Both the position numbers and the translations under genes were made by a program. Below the pieces are notes generated by a model. It worked only from the letters and a program-made list of their open reading frames with translations, was not told where the DNA came from and did no database searches. From contig BSYQ01000001.1 of the NCBI GenBank assembly GCA_030272585.1, forward strand, positions 7,626,001 to 7,690,000: a stretch of DNA of 64,000 bases, written 5' to 3'. This DNA is from Bryopsis sp. KO-2023 (lineage: Eukaryota; Chlorophyta; Ulvophyceae; Bryopsidales; Bryopsidaceae). This document shows, in pieces, positions 47,000-58,129 of this stretch; position 1 is the stretch's first letter; every line of letters begins with the position of its first letter.

Positions 47000-48500
47000 A
47001 AATTTTGCCTCTCGATGGTTCTGCGGTCAGGCAATGCACGATTATCTGTGGACTGGAAAAAAATAGAGAAGGGATCGGTCGAAGGAAAAAAAACTAATAA
47101 AAGAGAATTTAGGACAATGGGTGCATAATACATGGGGTACCTAAAGCTTGGGATTAGTTTTCTGTATCTGTGGGATGGATATTTTGCTGGTTTTGATATT
47201 TTAAAGTCATGAATGGTTTGATGAATCTGTCGGAAGAAGAGTTCTATCCTTTCAGGTTTTTTTGTGTGTGTAAAAATGAATGTGATACCAAAGCAAGTGC
47301 CTTCGATGAATGATATTGTGTCGGTGTCGAATCGAAGGTCGTTTTGCTGCTCTGTTTTCACGGATGGTGGGTTGGTGCTTCTTTTTTTTGTATCCCTCTG
47401 GTGTTTTGTATGGGCAGCTGTACTTTTTCAGATTCTTCAATTTAGGGGAAGTAGTTCAGTAGTGAGTTGTTTTGGGAAGGAGACATGGCGGTCAAGGCTC
47501 AGTTTTGGGAAGGAGACATGGCGGTCAAGGCTCAAAGGACTGTTATGTCGATGAATAATACTTTCTTGGGAATTTCAAAGGTTGATTGAGGGGTGGTTGT
47601 TGAGTGCTGATGCGCTTCATCCAGGTGTTGGTGTTAAAAAAAACATTCATTGTTCTGTGAAACAAGGGAATGTGACTTGGGTGGTGGTTAGAATTATTGG
47701 ATCGTTGGATTTTGCTCGTTTTGGTAGTCGTCAAAACTGCAAACGGCTTTTTTGTACAAGCGATAATGGATTCTGGAAATTGATTGAACAGGTGTTGTCA
47801 TATCAACATTTTCTATCATTCAAGATTCCCTTTGTAAAAAGAGAACTTTTTTTACTCCACTTCCATCTGTTCCAGCTCTGTTTGTGTGTTCATTAAGGAC
47901 AGCACCACTCATTAAGTGTGCTTGTTCCCTTTATCACACCAGTTTGATAAATATATATAGCTCACCAGTGGAGGGAGTGAAAGAACAAGAAAATGTAAAA
48001 CTGCAAAAAAACTGGAGATTGATTTGTTGAATCCGAAAAGGAGCCTGACCCATCACAGTGTCCCGAAATCGTTATCTGTCGTTTCTTGTTCTTACAGTCG
48101 GTTATTCCCAGCTGTCAGATCCAATCTACATTCTTTCATTCTCAAAACATAGTTTCAACACTACCCTCTTTTGACTCATCCTTTCCACTGTCAGTTTACA
48201 GTTCCATTCCTGCTAACTCCTGGTCCAGGCTGCAGCTCCCATCTCCTAGCCTCCATCTCTTAGCGTCACTCCTACACTAATCACAAGTTACTGGCCACTC
48301 ATCAGACTAAGACACTCTTTTCCTTCATTTAAAAGTTTACACTCCAGTTCTCTCAGGGAGGGTATAGGGTAGGGAAAACAAAAGGAAAACAAGAATTAGA
48401 GTTCTTGTTTTCTTGCTGCTTAAATCGTTACTTTGCACAGCAATCAGTAACCGCAGCGTCTCTTGTATCTTGTTCACTTTCCATGAACCCCTGTAACAGG
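47000..48500. other. Gene-poor spacer
   Basis: T-rich and A/T-rich with short open frames only. Apart from a 33-base tandem repeat (listed separately) nothing is recognised. The first few hundred bases are probably the 3' UTR of the preceding gene. Confidence 0.5.
47471..47534. repeat. Tandem direct repeat, 33-base period, two units
   Basis: The unit TTTGGGAAGGAGACATGGCG plus GTCAAGGCTCAG occurs twice in a row with a 33-base period, with no differences apart from the junction bases. Likely a recent slippage or unequal-exchange product. Confidence 0.85.
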
Positions 48501-48519
48501 CCTTGCATGATTCTCATGT

Positions 48520-50310
48520 AAAGCTTTCATTTTGGGGGGTTGAAAGGGGAAGGGGAAATTCCAAATGACGTGTACTGTCGTACTACGACGACAGAATTTA
48601 CTTGGCTTGGTTGATACATAAAGCACCGAAGCCGGCTCAAGTGCCACAATTCGCAGGAGCGCGTAGCAACCGTCGCCAGCAAAACAAAAGCAGCTTGCAC
48701 CAGTGGGGTTTCCTTTGAGCAGTATGGCCTTCCCATGGTGGTGCCCAAAATATTACGTTGGTCATTTTGTCGGCGGCTAGGTGGCGCCCACTTGAGGGTT
48801 CGCCTAAAGACGTGAGCAGGATCGCGTCGAACCATACCATGCCTTTGGCGAAACTTCCGCGAGATCGCTCTTTGCTACGGTGAGTTCATCCCGTGGCAGC
48901 TTTCTACTCTGCACCGTTATGTCACTGGACAAAACTTGATGGCACTTGGAGGGACTTCCTCCAAAGACCCAGTTGATCCTGTGCTCTGGTATATTTCGGA
49001 AGTTTGTGGTGGTTTTAGAATTGAGCCTGTGGGATAGATGCACAATGATGTCACTTCCATAGATATCTGAGAGACTCACTGATGGGTGTGGGCAAGGATC
49101 TGAGTGCAATTGTCTCGCTGAATATGTATGTATCCACTGTGCAGATTAGACTTTTCTATTTTGTTGGCTTTCAATGAAATGGCCTGTTTGGTTCATCTGA
49201 TCAGGTGAAGCGGTTACGGATTTCTTGGTGTTGCTGGCCAATGACCATCATTTCGTCCTGCGCTGCAAAGGCACACTGCAGGAGCAGGCTCTCTGTGGGT
49301 TTGGCACCAGAGTTGACCTGCTCCAGCCAATTTGTGAATCGGGATAGCTGTGGCACATTTTTTCTACGCTCAAATGTTGGGCAAGGACACCCCAGCGCTG
49401 TTGATGACAACGGCCACCAGCTAGCTGGGGCATACTGTCTGCATTGAGTAAATTTTCAAGTTATTTCGCCCTTCTGTGGCAGGCTTCATGAACTGTGCGT
49501 TGCCTCCCACCGGTACTTGTGGTATCAGGGGAAGAGTGTAAAATTGAGAAACTGAATATTTTGTGTCATCATCGCCCAACTCGTGAATACCATGTCTCTC
49601 ATTGTGCATCAAAGCTGTTTCAATTCTCGAAAGGAAAATCTGGGCACGACTCAGGTCCATACACTCCACTGGGACAGACATTTCGACATGAGGCCATGTG
49701 TACTTCCTGTTGACTCCTGCAACTCAGCACAGTGCAATTGGAATTTGCTCGAAATCCAAGTTCTCTGCTTACCCCTCAACAAGGGAAGATAATCACGGAA
49801 TTTGGGAAATATCTCATTGCTTTATCTTGCCCTGTGCAACACTTCCAGCCCACAAATGTGCAGCTATTCCACCCTGTCTGGTAACATATTCCCCTTTCAC
49901 TCTTCTTGGCTGCTGGAAAGCGTATTCTTATTGAACCATGCAACACCCTCCTCATCTTGTGAGGGAGAGATCCTTCCGCCACCATCCCCACACCCCACGC
50001 TGCCATTTCATGGTTGCATGGTGGAACGCCACAAGCTTCATCCGAATCTTCTCCACAATCTTGAGGATAAAGGAGTGACGTGTGCCTAGTTCCATCACGT
50101 TTCCCTTGCTGCAAGACAGAATCGCATTGTGACCTCTTTCCGAAGACGGGATCCCATTCTTACCTTATCCCCACCTCGCAGCTGGAATCCTCGAATCGTC
50201 GAACAGAGAGCTGGCCGGATTCGTCGGCACTTGATCGATCGAGGGGCAGCACAAACCCAGGCTGTCAATTCTGGAAAACAGGTGAATCCAGAGGCCGAAA
50301 AAAGCATTTC
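48520..50310 (-). CDS. Possible multi-exon gene, unresolved
   Basis: Several minus-strand segments look exon-like. One runs about 50165-50287, with a TTTTCCAG acceptor and a GATAAG|GTAAGA donor and an open frame through it. Another is at about 49790-50110 after a CTTGCAG acceptor. A third at 49421-49690 begins near MSVPVEC and contains the segment FLSRIETALMHNERHG. A fourth at 49205-49410 contains LSRFTNWLEQVNSGAKPTES and AFAAQDEMMVIGQQHQE. The last two have amphipathic, protein-like composition. I could not join them into one model or recognise a family, and an open frame at 48527-48835 may be unrelated. A real gene here is likely, but its structure and function are unknown. Confidence 0.35.
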
Positions 50311-50662
50311 GTACTTTTTTTGCCTACAATATGATCCAATTATATGGTGAACACATCAAAACTCATCTGGTGTTTTTTTTCTCCCCTCAAATGAATGGGG
50401 GAAGCTTCCATCCATTCGAAAAAAGCGTGACATCTTGTTTATGAAAACATACTCCGTTTCTTAGCTTAGCATTCAGTGGTGTCAACCACTCAAGAAGACA
50501 AGAAATTGACATATTGGTTAATTTCAGCCAAAATTTCGAGATCACTTGCTTTCGTTTTCACAAGAATGCCTGGGACCTCTCTCCCCCCCCCCAAACTCTC
50601 TATCCAAAAACAAAAAGACGACAATCACTTTTGGTGGTGCCTGTGTTTTTGAACATACAGAA
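50311..50662. other. Upstream region of the BTB gene
   Basis: A/T-rich with a C-run at about 50583-50592 shortly before the start codon. No coding sequence is supported. Confidence 0.5.
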
Positions 50663-51081
50663 ATGGCTGGTGGATTGGAAGACATTGCCCAAAAAATCAC
50701 TCAATCTCTAGATTCGATCAAGGAAAGGGAAAATCAAGTTAAACTGCTGGAGGATGCTGTTGCAGACGACAGAAGAAATGTCGAACAGAGTGCTCAAGAA
50801 TTGGAAGCCGAAAAAGAGCGGATCGCTGCCAAAGAACAAGAACTGGAGGAGGAAAAGAAATTGATGGAGAGGTACCCGGTTGCAGACGACGATGTTGTGG
50901 AATTGAACGTCCAAGGGAAAATTATGACGACACTCAGGGGGACATTGACGGAGGTAATCCCAGCCACCCCGCTCCGAAACGGTTGTTTTGTTGATTGAAT
51001 TAGATTAAAGAAGTGAATCGGAAGGAGCCTCTTCTGAAAAGACAGCTGCCGATTTTGCTGATGGCTTTCCCATTGGAAAGC

Positions 51082-51113
<32 letters not shown>

Positions 51114-52339
51114 ACGATGGGGAAATTTGGCTGCTGAATTAACTGGGATATATATCTTTCCGCTTGGTCGTGGTTTGTCAGTTTCGATTTATGCGTTCCA
51201 TTTGTGGTGATCTGAAAACAAAAAACAAAAACGATATTGACAATTTACGGGCTTACTTCTTGAAACAAAAACAGAAACAAAGAAAGAAAAAGGGAGAATC
51301 ATTTCTTGATGGCAGCATTTTTTTTGGCACTCAGATCCCCAATAACGGCCTGGCTTGCCTGTTCAACGGTCGCTGGGAAGACAAAATTCATCGCGACAAG
51401 GAAGGTCGCGTGTTTCTCGACTTCATCCCTCAACTGTTCCGAGTTTTGTTGGACTACCTGACGACTCTGAGGCTGGCGAGGCCCACGGACGAAATTCCGC
51501 TTCCCAAGCTGGCCGGCCACAAAGCCCTCGAGTTTCAGATCATGGTCAGACATTTGGGGCTGGAGGAGGCCTTGTTTGGAAGTCCACAGTGCTTCAGCCG
51601 GATTTTGAAAAGCTCCTCAGTGATGCTCAGCGACGATTGCATGGTTGCCACTTCAGATTCTGATGGAATGTGTTTCGCTCTTGGTAAGATCTTCATCCTT
51701 TTGATTTCCCTCGAATTGTCAGAGTTTTTTTTTTCTGCTTTTCTAGGTAAAATAGGGCCTGGTGGTTGGGAAAGAAATCAATTGTTGTTCTGATGGGATT
51801 AGCATGTATTTTTTTGGTGTTTTCAGTGGCTTTTTTCTCTTTCTTTCTGGGCGGCGACAGTCTTCCATGTGTGTGTGGCTGTTTTTCTTTTCTTTGATTT
51901 TGGCCATCGTCGGTGACCAGGGGAAGGTGTCTACTCCGACGAGAAAGTGGAATTCGTTTTCGAAATCCAGAAGCTGGAGGAGCCTTGGATGTTTCTCGGC
52001 ATAATCAAAGATTCGGAGGCCATACCTGGCGACAACAGCTTTAATGGAAATCCTGGGGCGTTCGGCTGGGCAGGCTTGGGTGGTGTTTGGGTGGGGGGCT
52101 ATCGACAAGCAGGGGGGCAAGAAATGCCCCTGGGAATTTTGAAATCGGGTTTGGTTGCCCATCTTACTCTGGATTGCAGAAAAGGGAGGGAGGCCGTCTT
52201 AGAGCTTCAAACGGAATCGGACGATGCGCTGTACAAGATCGATGGATTACCAAGCTGTGAAAGCTGGAGGTTGCATATCAATATGGTGGGTTGTGGGGAT
52301 ACAATTAAACTGGTTGATGTGAAGAGACAACAGAAATGA
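50663..52339 (+). CDS. Coiled-coil/BTB (T1-type) protein with SPRY-like C-terminal region (3 exons)
   Basis: Exons 50663-50953, 51335-51683, 51921-52339; 1059 nt, 352 aa. Residues ~10-75 form a Glu/Lys/Gln-rich coiled coil. Residues ~80-165 are a T1-type BTB/POZ domain like that of KCTD proteins and Kv channels (VVELNVQGKIMTTLRGTLTE, FNGRWEDKIHRDKEGRVFLD, FRVLLDYLTTLRL). These domains oligomerise and often recruit Cullin-3. The C-terminal ~180 residues (EFVFEIQKLEEPWMFLGII, GAFGWAGLGGVWVGG, YKIDGLPSCESWRLHINMVG) have a beta-rich pattern reminiscent of SPRY/B30.2-like domains, but that assignment is tentative. No membrane segment, so not a channel. The first intron contains a 20-base G-run. 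Confidence 0.88.
51091..51110. repeat. 20-nt G homopolymer in the first intron of the BTB gene
   Basis: A T-run (51082-51090) is followed directly by an uninterrupted G-run of 20. Confidence 0.9.
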
Positions 52340-53066
52340 GGTGGAGTTCTGGGGCTTGTGGTTGGTTGTACAGGGGATATCGTGATGGGGGTGTGTGGAT
52401 GGGGTTTGGGTAGGTGGGCATCTCCATCGGGATGACTAATGGATCAGCGGTGTAAGCGACATCGTTTCAGAAATGGTGCCAATTACAGACCATTCCTGTA
52501 GGAGGGGGGGGGGGGGCTTGTTTTTTTTACCTTCACACTTTTCTTCATGGGGTTGGTTCGCTTTGGTTCAGCACAAGGTTTAGGTTTTTCATGGTGTGTG
52601 TTTTTTCTCTTCAGATCATAGTTTTAGTGCGTTTTTGATTCTGGGAGGGAATGTGGGCGGGGATACATCGAAACACAAAAAGAGCGAAAGGATTAGAACA
52701 AAAGGAACAAGATCAGATTGATGTGGAAGGCAATCTGAGCGTTTTGGCGCGGAGGTTCCAGAGACTTTCTGCATGTTTTTAAAGGTTTTCCACCTGATTT
52801 TGAATGGTACTATCGAGGGGGTCAATCAACCCCATCTCCATCACATTCGCTAATCCCCATTTTTCGTTGCTTCTTACATCATCGCCCCTGATGTTTGGAT
52901 ATCTAACATAGCGTAACAACTGCCCTTTTCGCTCCCGTATTAATGTAAATAAACAAAGGACCAAACCAAACCCGACAAATGCCCCATCGAATACGTATAA
53001 CTATGTACTATCACATGCAATGTACCAAAAATGAAACAAGGGCTCCGTAAAAATATACAGGACCAC
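52340..53066. other. Convergent spacer between the BTB gene and the lipid phosphatase gene
   Basis: Both flanking genes end here. Holds a G-run at 52504-52516. No coding sequence is supported. Confidence 0.6.
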
Positions 53067-54956
53067 TCAATTGCTGGAACCAGCACCACCAAAGGCACCC
53101 AATGGGACTTCATCGATGGCCTCTTGCTCCTTCAATACACAAAAAATGCTGCTTTTCAGACAGCGAATCCAGCGGCTGATTCTTGACCCCTTTTTTTGTT
53201 TATTTGAAAAATCTTGTGATGGCGTTAGTTCAGAAACAATCTAAACCCTTCAAAGAAAGATTGCAATTTTGAATTATGATCATCTATTTGAGGTTTTTCG
53301 AGGACACAATTCGACACTTGTTGGATTTTCTTGGATGAGAATCGAAGTTTTTTTTCTTCTTGTGTTTTCAGGCAAATAATTTTTTTTCTCAAGTTGCCTT
53401 CATTTTTACATTTCTTGGATTGCTTCTCAGCTTGGGCTCATCGCAGTCATCAGCGAAGGGGCTGCAAAAAAAAAACAGAAAGCACAAAGCAGGGGGAGGT
53501 CACCTCTTTTTCTTTTTCCAAGTCCTCGGATTCACAACACTGTGCTACTAGACCCCACTAGTAGTATCTCGAAGGGTGTCAAATTCCATAGCAACTATTT
53601 TTGGCATTTGCATGTCATTTATTTTTCCAGAGGCTGGGCCCACATGACAAATTCCCACTATGGACGGGCTTTCAGCCTTCCTGTACCACATTTCAAATCA
53701 CAAAATATTGTTCAGACGTCTTTTCCGGGGGGGGGAGGAGGGGGGGGGTGCAGTTGATCAGTCACCTTGGGTAATTCTGAAAGTAAGCGAGACTCCCGCA
53801 TACGAGGCCAATGAAGCTCCCAGCATTCACATCGGCAAAATCGTGCCTGTAGTCCACCAAGCGGGTTGCAGCAATGTATGCCGCCAAACCAATAGGAAGA
53901 AGGCTCAAGACGAACAAAGGAAATTGACCCTGCACAATAACCCATGAAAACTACCTTCAGAAACCCCCAACATATTCACTTTTGCTTCCCCCAAGACCAC
54001 CCAGGGCCAAGTCAACCCAATAACACGGGGATGCGATGGTGAGTACTAACCTTATGGGATTTGTTAAGGAGTTTCAGTTTCCCTATGAGATACCATGACA
54101 ACACCGTCATGCAGGCGAAAGAATATCCAGCGTGACCGCTGGGGTAAGAAAGCCGACCATTCTCGACTTTATATCCAGATTCAAGCCTTGAATACCTACA
54201 CGCCACACAGCCAACCATCAGAAAGAAAACATATCGATTCTGTGGAGTGCACAGGTGTTTCCCCCTTCTCATGTTCATGCACTCATCCACGGAATCGTTC
54301 CAAGAAATTTGTTGAGTTGCTCAAAAAGCAGAGAGGGCGTTGGGTGTTCTGGTGCTTACCAATCTGGTCTGAGACGCCCCACCAAATTCAAGGATCGCTT
54401 GAAAGTGAGTGTCATGGCATAGGCCTCCAACAGGGATAGAGCTCCATGATGCCTGCAAGAAAGTTTACACAAAGTGCTTCTTGTGTCCCCATACTATCGG
54501 GAACTACACGTAAACTCCTTAGAATCTATTAATATACCAACAGATATATACATATATATCTATCCGAAATCTTTGATGGTTAGATACATGATGAAGTAAG
54601 CATTCTTGCTTGTGGGTGCCCAAAGAAGCATCTCACAGTAACGCCAACCATTCGAAATCCACCCCACATTGGATCGATACACACCAGTCGATCGGGCATT
54701 TACGCCTGAACTGGAAGAGGCCAAAGACTGCGAATGGCAACACGAACGATATCGTGTACAAAGCAGTTCCCGAAACCGTGCCTTCCGTCGTTGGATAGGA
54801 GAGGCTGGGATCGTCGCTTTGGTACAGCCGTTCTCTCGGTTTGATCTGCTCCACCAGAATCACCAAGTCGAAAAGGATCAAAATCACGCAAGTGATCCAG
54901 TCGTAAATGTATCCCTCTTGTAAGTATAACCGCGCTCGGGCTCCAAGCGACATCAT
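53067..54956 (-). CDS. PAP2-family lipid (phosphatidate) phosphatase (5 exons)
   Basis: Integral membrane phosphatase that removes phosphate from phosphatidate or related lipid phosphates. Exons (minus): 54637-54956, 54360-54452, 54051-54195, 53766-53929, 53067-53148; 804 nt, 267 aa, typical for the LPP type. The three catalytic motifs are visible: K-x6-RP as KRSLNLVGRLRP, PSGH in RLSYPSGHAGYSF, and the SR-x5-H-x3-D motif as TRLVDYRHDFADV, with Thr replacing the first Ser. Several hydrophobic spans fit a six-helix protein (for example DWITCVILILFDLVILV and TALYTISFVLPFAVFGLF). The C-terminal tail is short and acidic, ending GGAGSSN. Two adjacent ATGs (54956, 54953) could start. The exon 1 donor (ACT|GTGAGA) was chosen by frame. 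Confidence 0.92.
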
Positions 54957-56762
54957 CGAAAGAATAGAACTGAGCCTTTTTTTCCCCAGAAAGCAAGATC
55001 GGTTCTTGGAAGCAATATCTGCACTGGTGGGATGTGACATGTTGCTTTACACAGGATTGGCGTCATTTCCAATCCAGCGATCGTATCGTCCACCGAACAG
55101 AGGAGGATCGTGTCTCTGAACTTGATTATTCTGTATAATGCATCCAATTAATTTTCATCACAGAAGCTTGGAGTTGCTGCGCATGTATTTTTTTTTATTT
55201 TATTTTGATTCAATCAATCAATATTACATGCGTAGAAGCATTTAATTTTTGGTTTGGTTTGGAGTTGCTGGTGACTAGAACGGTACAAATAAAGTTAAGA
55301 AAGTTTTTTGCACCACTCTAATCAGCCAAGAGAGGTTCTGGTAACTGATGCCAGCAGTCCCTTGAGGATCAAAATTTCTGAAGCGGTGAAGGTAAGGATT
55401 ATTAACTGTTGCAGGATTATTTTTTCGGTATCTCGCATTTGTTTGATAGCTTTTTTTTCCACCTGAACCTCAAAAGACATCAGAAATAACCCCAACAGAA
55501 ACTTCCGTGGCAATTTTAATTAAGTCTGCCACCCACAACGAGCAACCTCCAAGTTTGAAAACCCCCCAAACCCCCAAAATTAAAACCCCCCAACCCTCAA
55601 GAAAACCCTAGAAATTCCACTGGTGAAAGACCGTCGACACAAACCCAGCCAACAAACAACTTCAATAACTTTGAAAACCACAAATGATTAAATCTTAAAG
55701 AAGAACCAATAAACTATTATTGATTTGGCAGCCAACCGAAAACACCTGATTAAATTATCTAGCCGTGAAAATATTTTCACAAGGTAGAAAATATAATCTC
55801 AAGGTTGCTGAAAGTACGGTGATTCCCCACATTGGTGCGGTGAGAGATACTGGGGGCAGGGTATCCACGACCGCTAACAACCTTTACTTTACTCCACAGT
55901 GTTCATTCTGCTCAAGCACGAAGGAACGTTTTCTTTCTGCAAGGATAACGGGCGAAGTATCAACCAAGCAACAGTATTCCCACCTCTAAAAGTTACATAG
56001 CCATCGACTGGCGGAATCGGTGCCTCCCAAACACTCTATCGTGTGCAAGCTAGCGGTGGTCGGGAGGTGCCCTTTTCCAAACTGAAGACGGTCGACAGTG
56101 CGGATGCGCAAAAAAAAAATTCTACCCATCAGTCGCGCCGATCCCAGACCTTCCAACTCTTGCGAGTTTTCGGGTCTAGCTCGTCGATGGTGTACCCGCC
56201 AGAGCTGGCGCGACCTTGCGACCGGGTCAGCTCAGGCGGATCTACCGCGTCTCACAGTCGGGATCGGCTGATCAGCATCATCTGGGATCAGCGATTTGTC
56301 TGATTCTATTGAATGCAGAATGGTGTACGAACTGAAGAACAGATCCTGTTCAAGTACAGTCGTAACTATGCAAGGGATGTCAAAAGTGGCGTGTCAAACC
56401 ATTTTGTGTTTCGTCGACTGAGACAACATTTTTCCAGTTTTCAGTGAGTGGATTTTGACTCATCATTTCTGCTCGTCGTTTTTGTTGCTCGGGGCAAAAC
56501 AAAAAAAAGCCTGGATATTGTTTCCTTTCGTTTCGACGTAGTTTGGACACTGCCTGCGACCCTGGCTATGCGCTATCTGAAACGTTCGATTCCCGGAGGC
56601 GATCGACGTTCTCGACGCGTTCATTTGGATTCGAAAATAAAATGATTTTGGGTGCACGGTGAGCGAAATGCCCACAGTGAAGTTTTTGCTTTCGAGCTCG
56701 AAACGTTGGTACTGTGGTGTTTCTCTTATTTTCCAAGCGAATCGACAGGTCCGTGGGGATGG
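54957..56762. other. Long spacer without a recognised gene
   Basis: 55.1-55.8 kb is A/T-rich. A GC-richer stretch at about 56040-56310 has an open frame of 86 codons and a purine-rich centre, but no known domain; it might be a 5' exon or a non-coding RNA. I checked by eye for conserved parts of U1, U2, U4, U5, U6 and 7SL RNAs and saw none. A TTTTCAG at about 56438 is acceptor-like. Confidence 0.4.
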
Positions 56763-57181
56763 ATGGCTGTCCTGGCACTGCTGCTGTCGACGACTGCCGC
56801 GGAGTAAGTGTGGAAAGCCGTTTTGTGGTTGTATTTTCACGAGTTGTTTTTTGGTGCCACAGCGTTCGTCGCCAACTTTGTTGCAGCTTTTTCAGACCAT
56901 CACAGCACCACGGCGGAAGGTTCGGAACAGAAACGACTGCCAACCGTGGTGCCGCTGCAACATCAGCGAGCGCGGGACGGAGAGCCTTCACAGGCGTCAG
57001 AAGCGGAATTGGTTTCTCTTTCCAGACTCCTGTGCTCACGCGCGCAGAAGTGGATCCACTCGATAGTGTGAAGGTTCGACCCCTTCCTTGCGCTGCAGTG
57101 ACGAGCCGATTGGAAAAGGCCGTCGTCGAGAAAACGAAAATAAAAGGCCATGTCCTGGTTCGGGATATTAAGAGGAACTAA
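56763..57181 (+). CDS. Small putative secreted protein (2 exons)
   Basis: Exons 56763-56803 and 56896-57181; 327 nt, 108 aa. The first exon encodes MAVLALLLSTTAAE, which looks like a short signal peptide, followed by a GTAAGT donor. The second starts after TTTTCAG and encodes a basic, Ala/Thr/Gly/Arg-rich chain with a single Cys, ending VLVRDIKRN. The alternative reading is that the second exon belongs to a longer gene whose upstream exons lie at 56.0-56.7 kb. No family is recognised. Confidence 0.5.
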
Positions 57182-58129
57182 AAAAGCGAAGCGAGTTGCG
57201 GCCAGCGAACCGTCGAACTTCGTGAGGAGGGAAAAAAATGCCGTGTAGCAACGAGCAGCCAGGTCTGTGCAAGTTAAAGGTTTGTTTCAAACTAAGTGTG
57301 CTTGGGCTTCAAGCCCAAATATTTCCATACTGCTTTTTATTTTCACAGGGAGCACCAAAGAAAAAAACCAACAGGGAAGGAGAAAAACCCACACAGTCGC
57401 ACGATGGATCATGTTTTCAATGATTTTGCTTTGTGTACATATTTTTATTTTGTTTTATTTTTGAGAATTTTTCTGCAAGCAAGCTCGAGTGGCTGAAGGA
57501 GGCGAGCAGCCTGTCTGTATTTTTTTTACAAGAAGCGCTTTGCTACTCTACTGCTCTTCCGCTTATCTTGTTATGTTTCATCCAGCATGAAAACCATGGA
57601 ATGCAGGGCACTCCTAAAAGCGTTGATCGGTTGAAGAAATTTTGAGCACCCCGTTTTAAGTGTTTTGTTCGGAAGCGCTTCACTTCTCTACTACTTTTTG
57701 GATTATCCCGGTTTTTCTTTTTAAATGTATTTCTTGAGAAGCGCTGTACTTCTCTACTACATTTTGGATTTTCTTTTTCTTTGTTTGGTATGAAAAATGC
57801 TGAGCACCTGGAAGTGGTGATCCATGTGGAATGCACATCATCGGCATTATCGGCCTTAGTAAAGAAAGTACCATCCTTACAATACCTCTCCAAATTTGTT
57901 GCTGAGCAACCCTAACTTAGACCACAAACAACAGATGAATTTCCGGCTCAATTGCAAATTGCTAACTTCCCCAATAAAACCTTCCCTTAACCCCTTGCAT
58001 CAAGAAAGCTAATCACATTCCTAAAAGCGCAACATCTCATCCATTACCTCCGTTTCCCTTCCCCCCCCACCCCACTTTTTCTTCAAATTCTCCTTTCGTT
58101 TTTAACATCGGCTACTCATATATATATAT
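57182..58129. other. Spacer with short direct repeats, before the fumarase 3' end
   Basis: T-rich spacer between the small secreted protein gene and the convergent fumarase gene. No coding sequence is supported. It contains the GAAGCGCT repeats listed separately and a TATATATATA stretch just before the fumarase stop. Confidence 0.55.
57532..57775. repeat. Direct repeats built on GAAGCGCT...CTCTACT
   Basis: Three units begin at 57532, 57672 and 57738: GAAGCGCTTTGCTACTCTACT, GAAGCGCTTCACTTCTCTAC and GAAGCGCTGTACTTCTCTAC. The last two are 66 bases apart and share CTACT-TTTTGGATT-type tails, so they form a tandem pair; the first is a more diverged copy. Confidence 0.7.

Noticed and set aside
53712-53945. 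Alternative minus-strand frame over the last large exon of the lipid phosphatase
   Set aside because: The correct frame contains the catalytic motif TRLVDYRHDFADV; the alternative is shifted by one base.
56043-56303. Possible spliceosomal or SRP RNA in the GC-richer patch
   Set aside because: I saw none of the conserved segments of U1, U2, U4, U5, U6 or 7SL RNA; it is left as unassigned.
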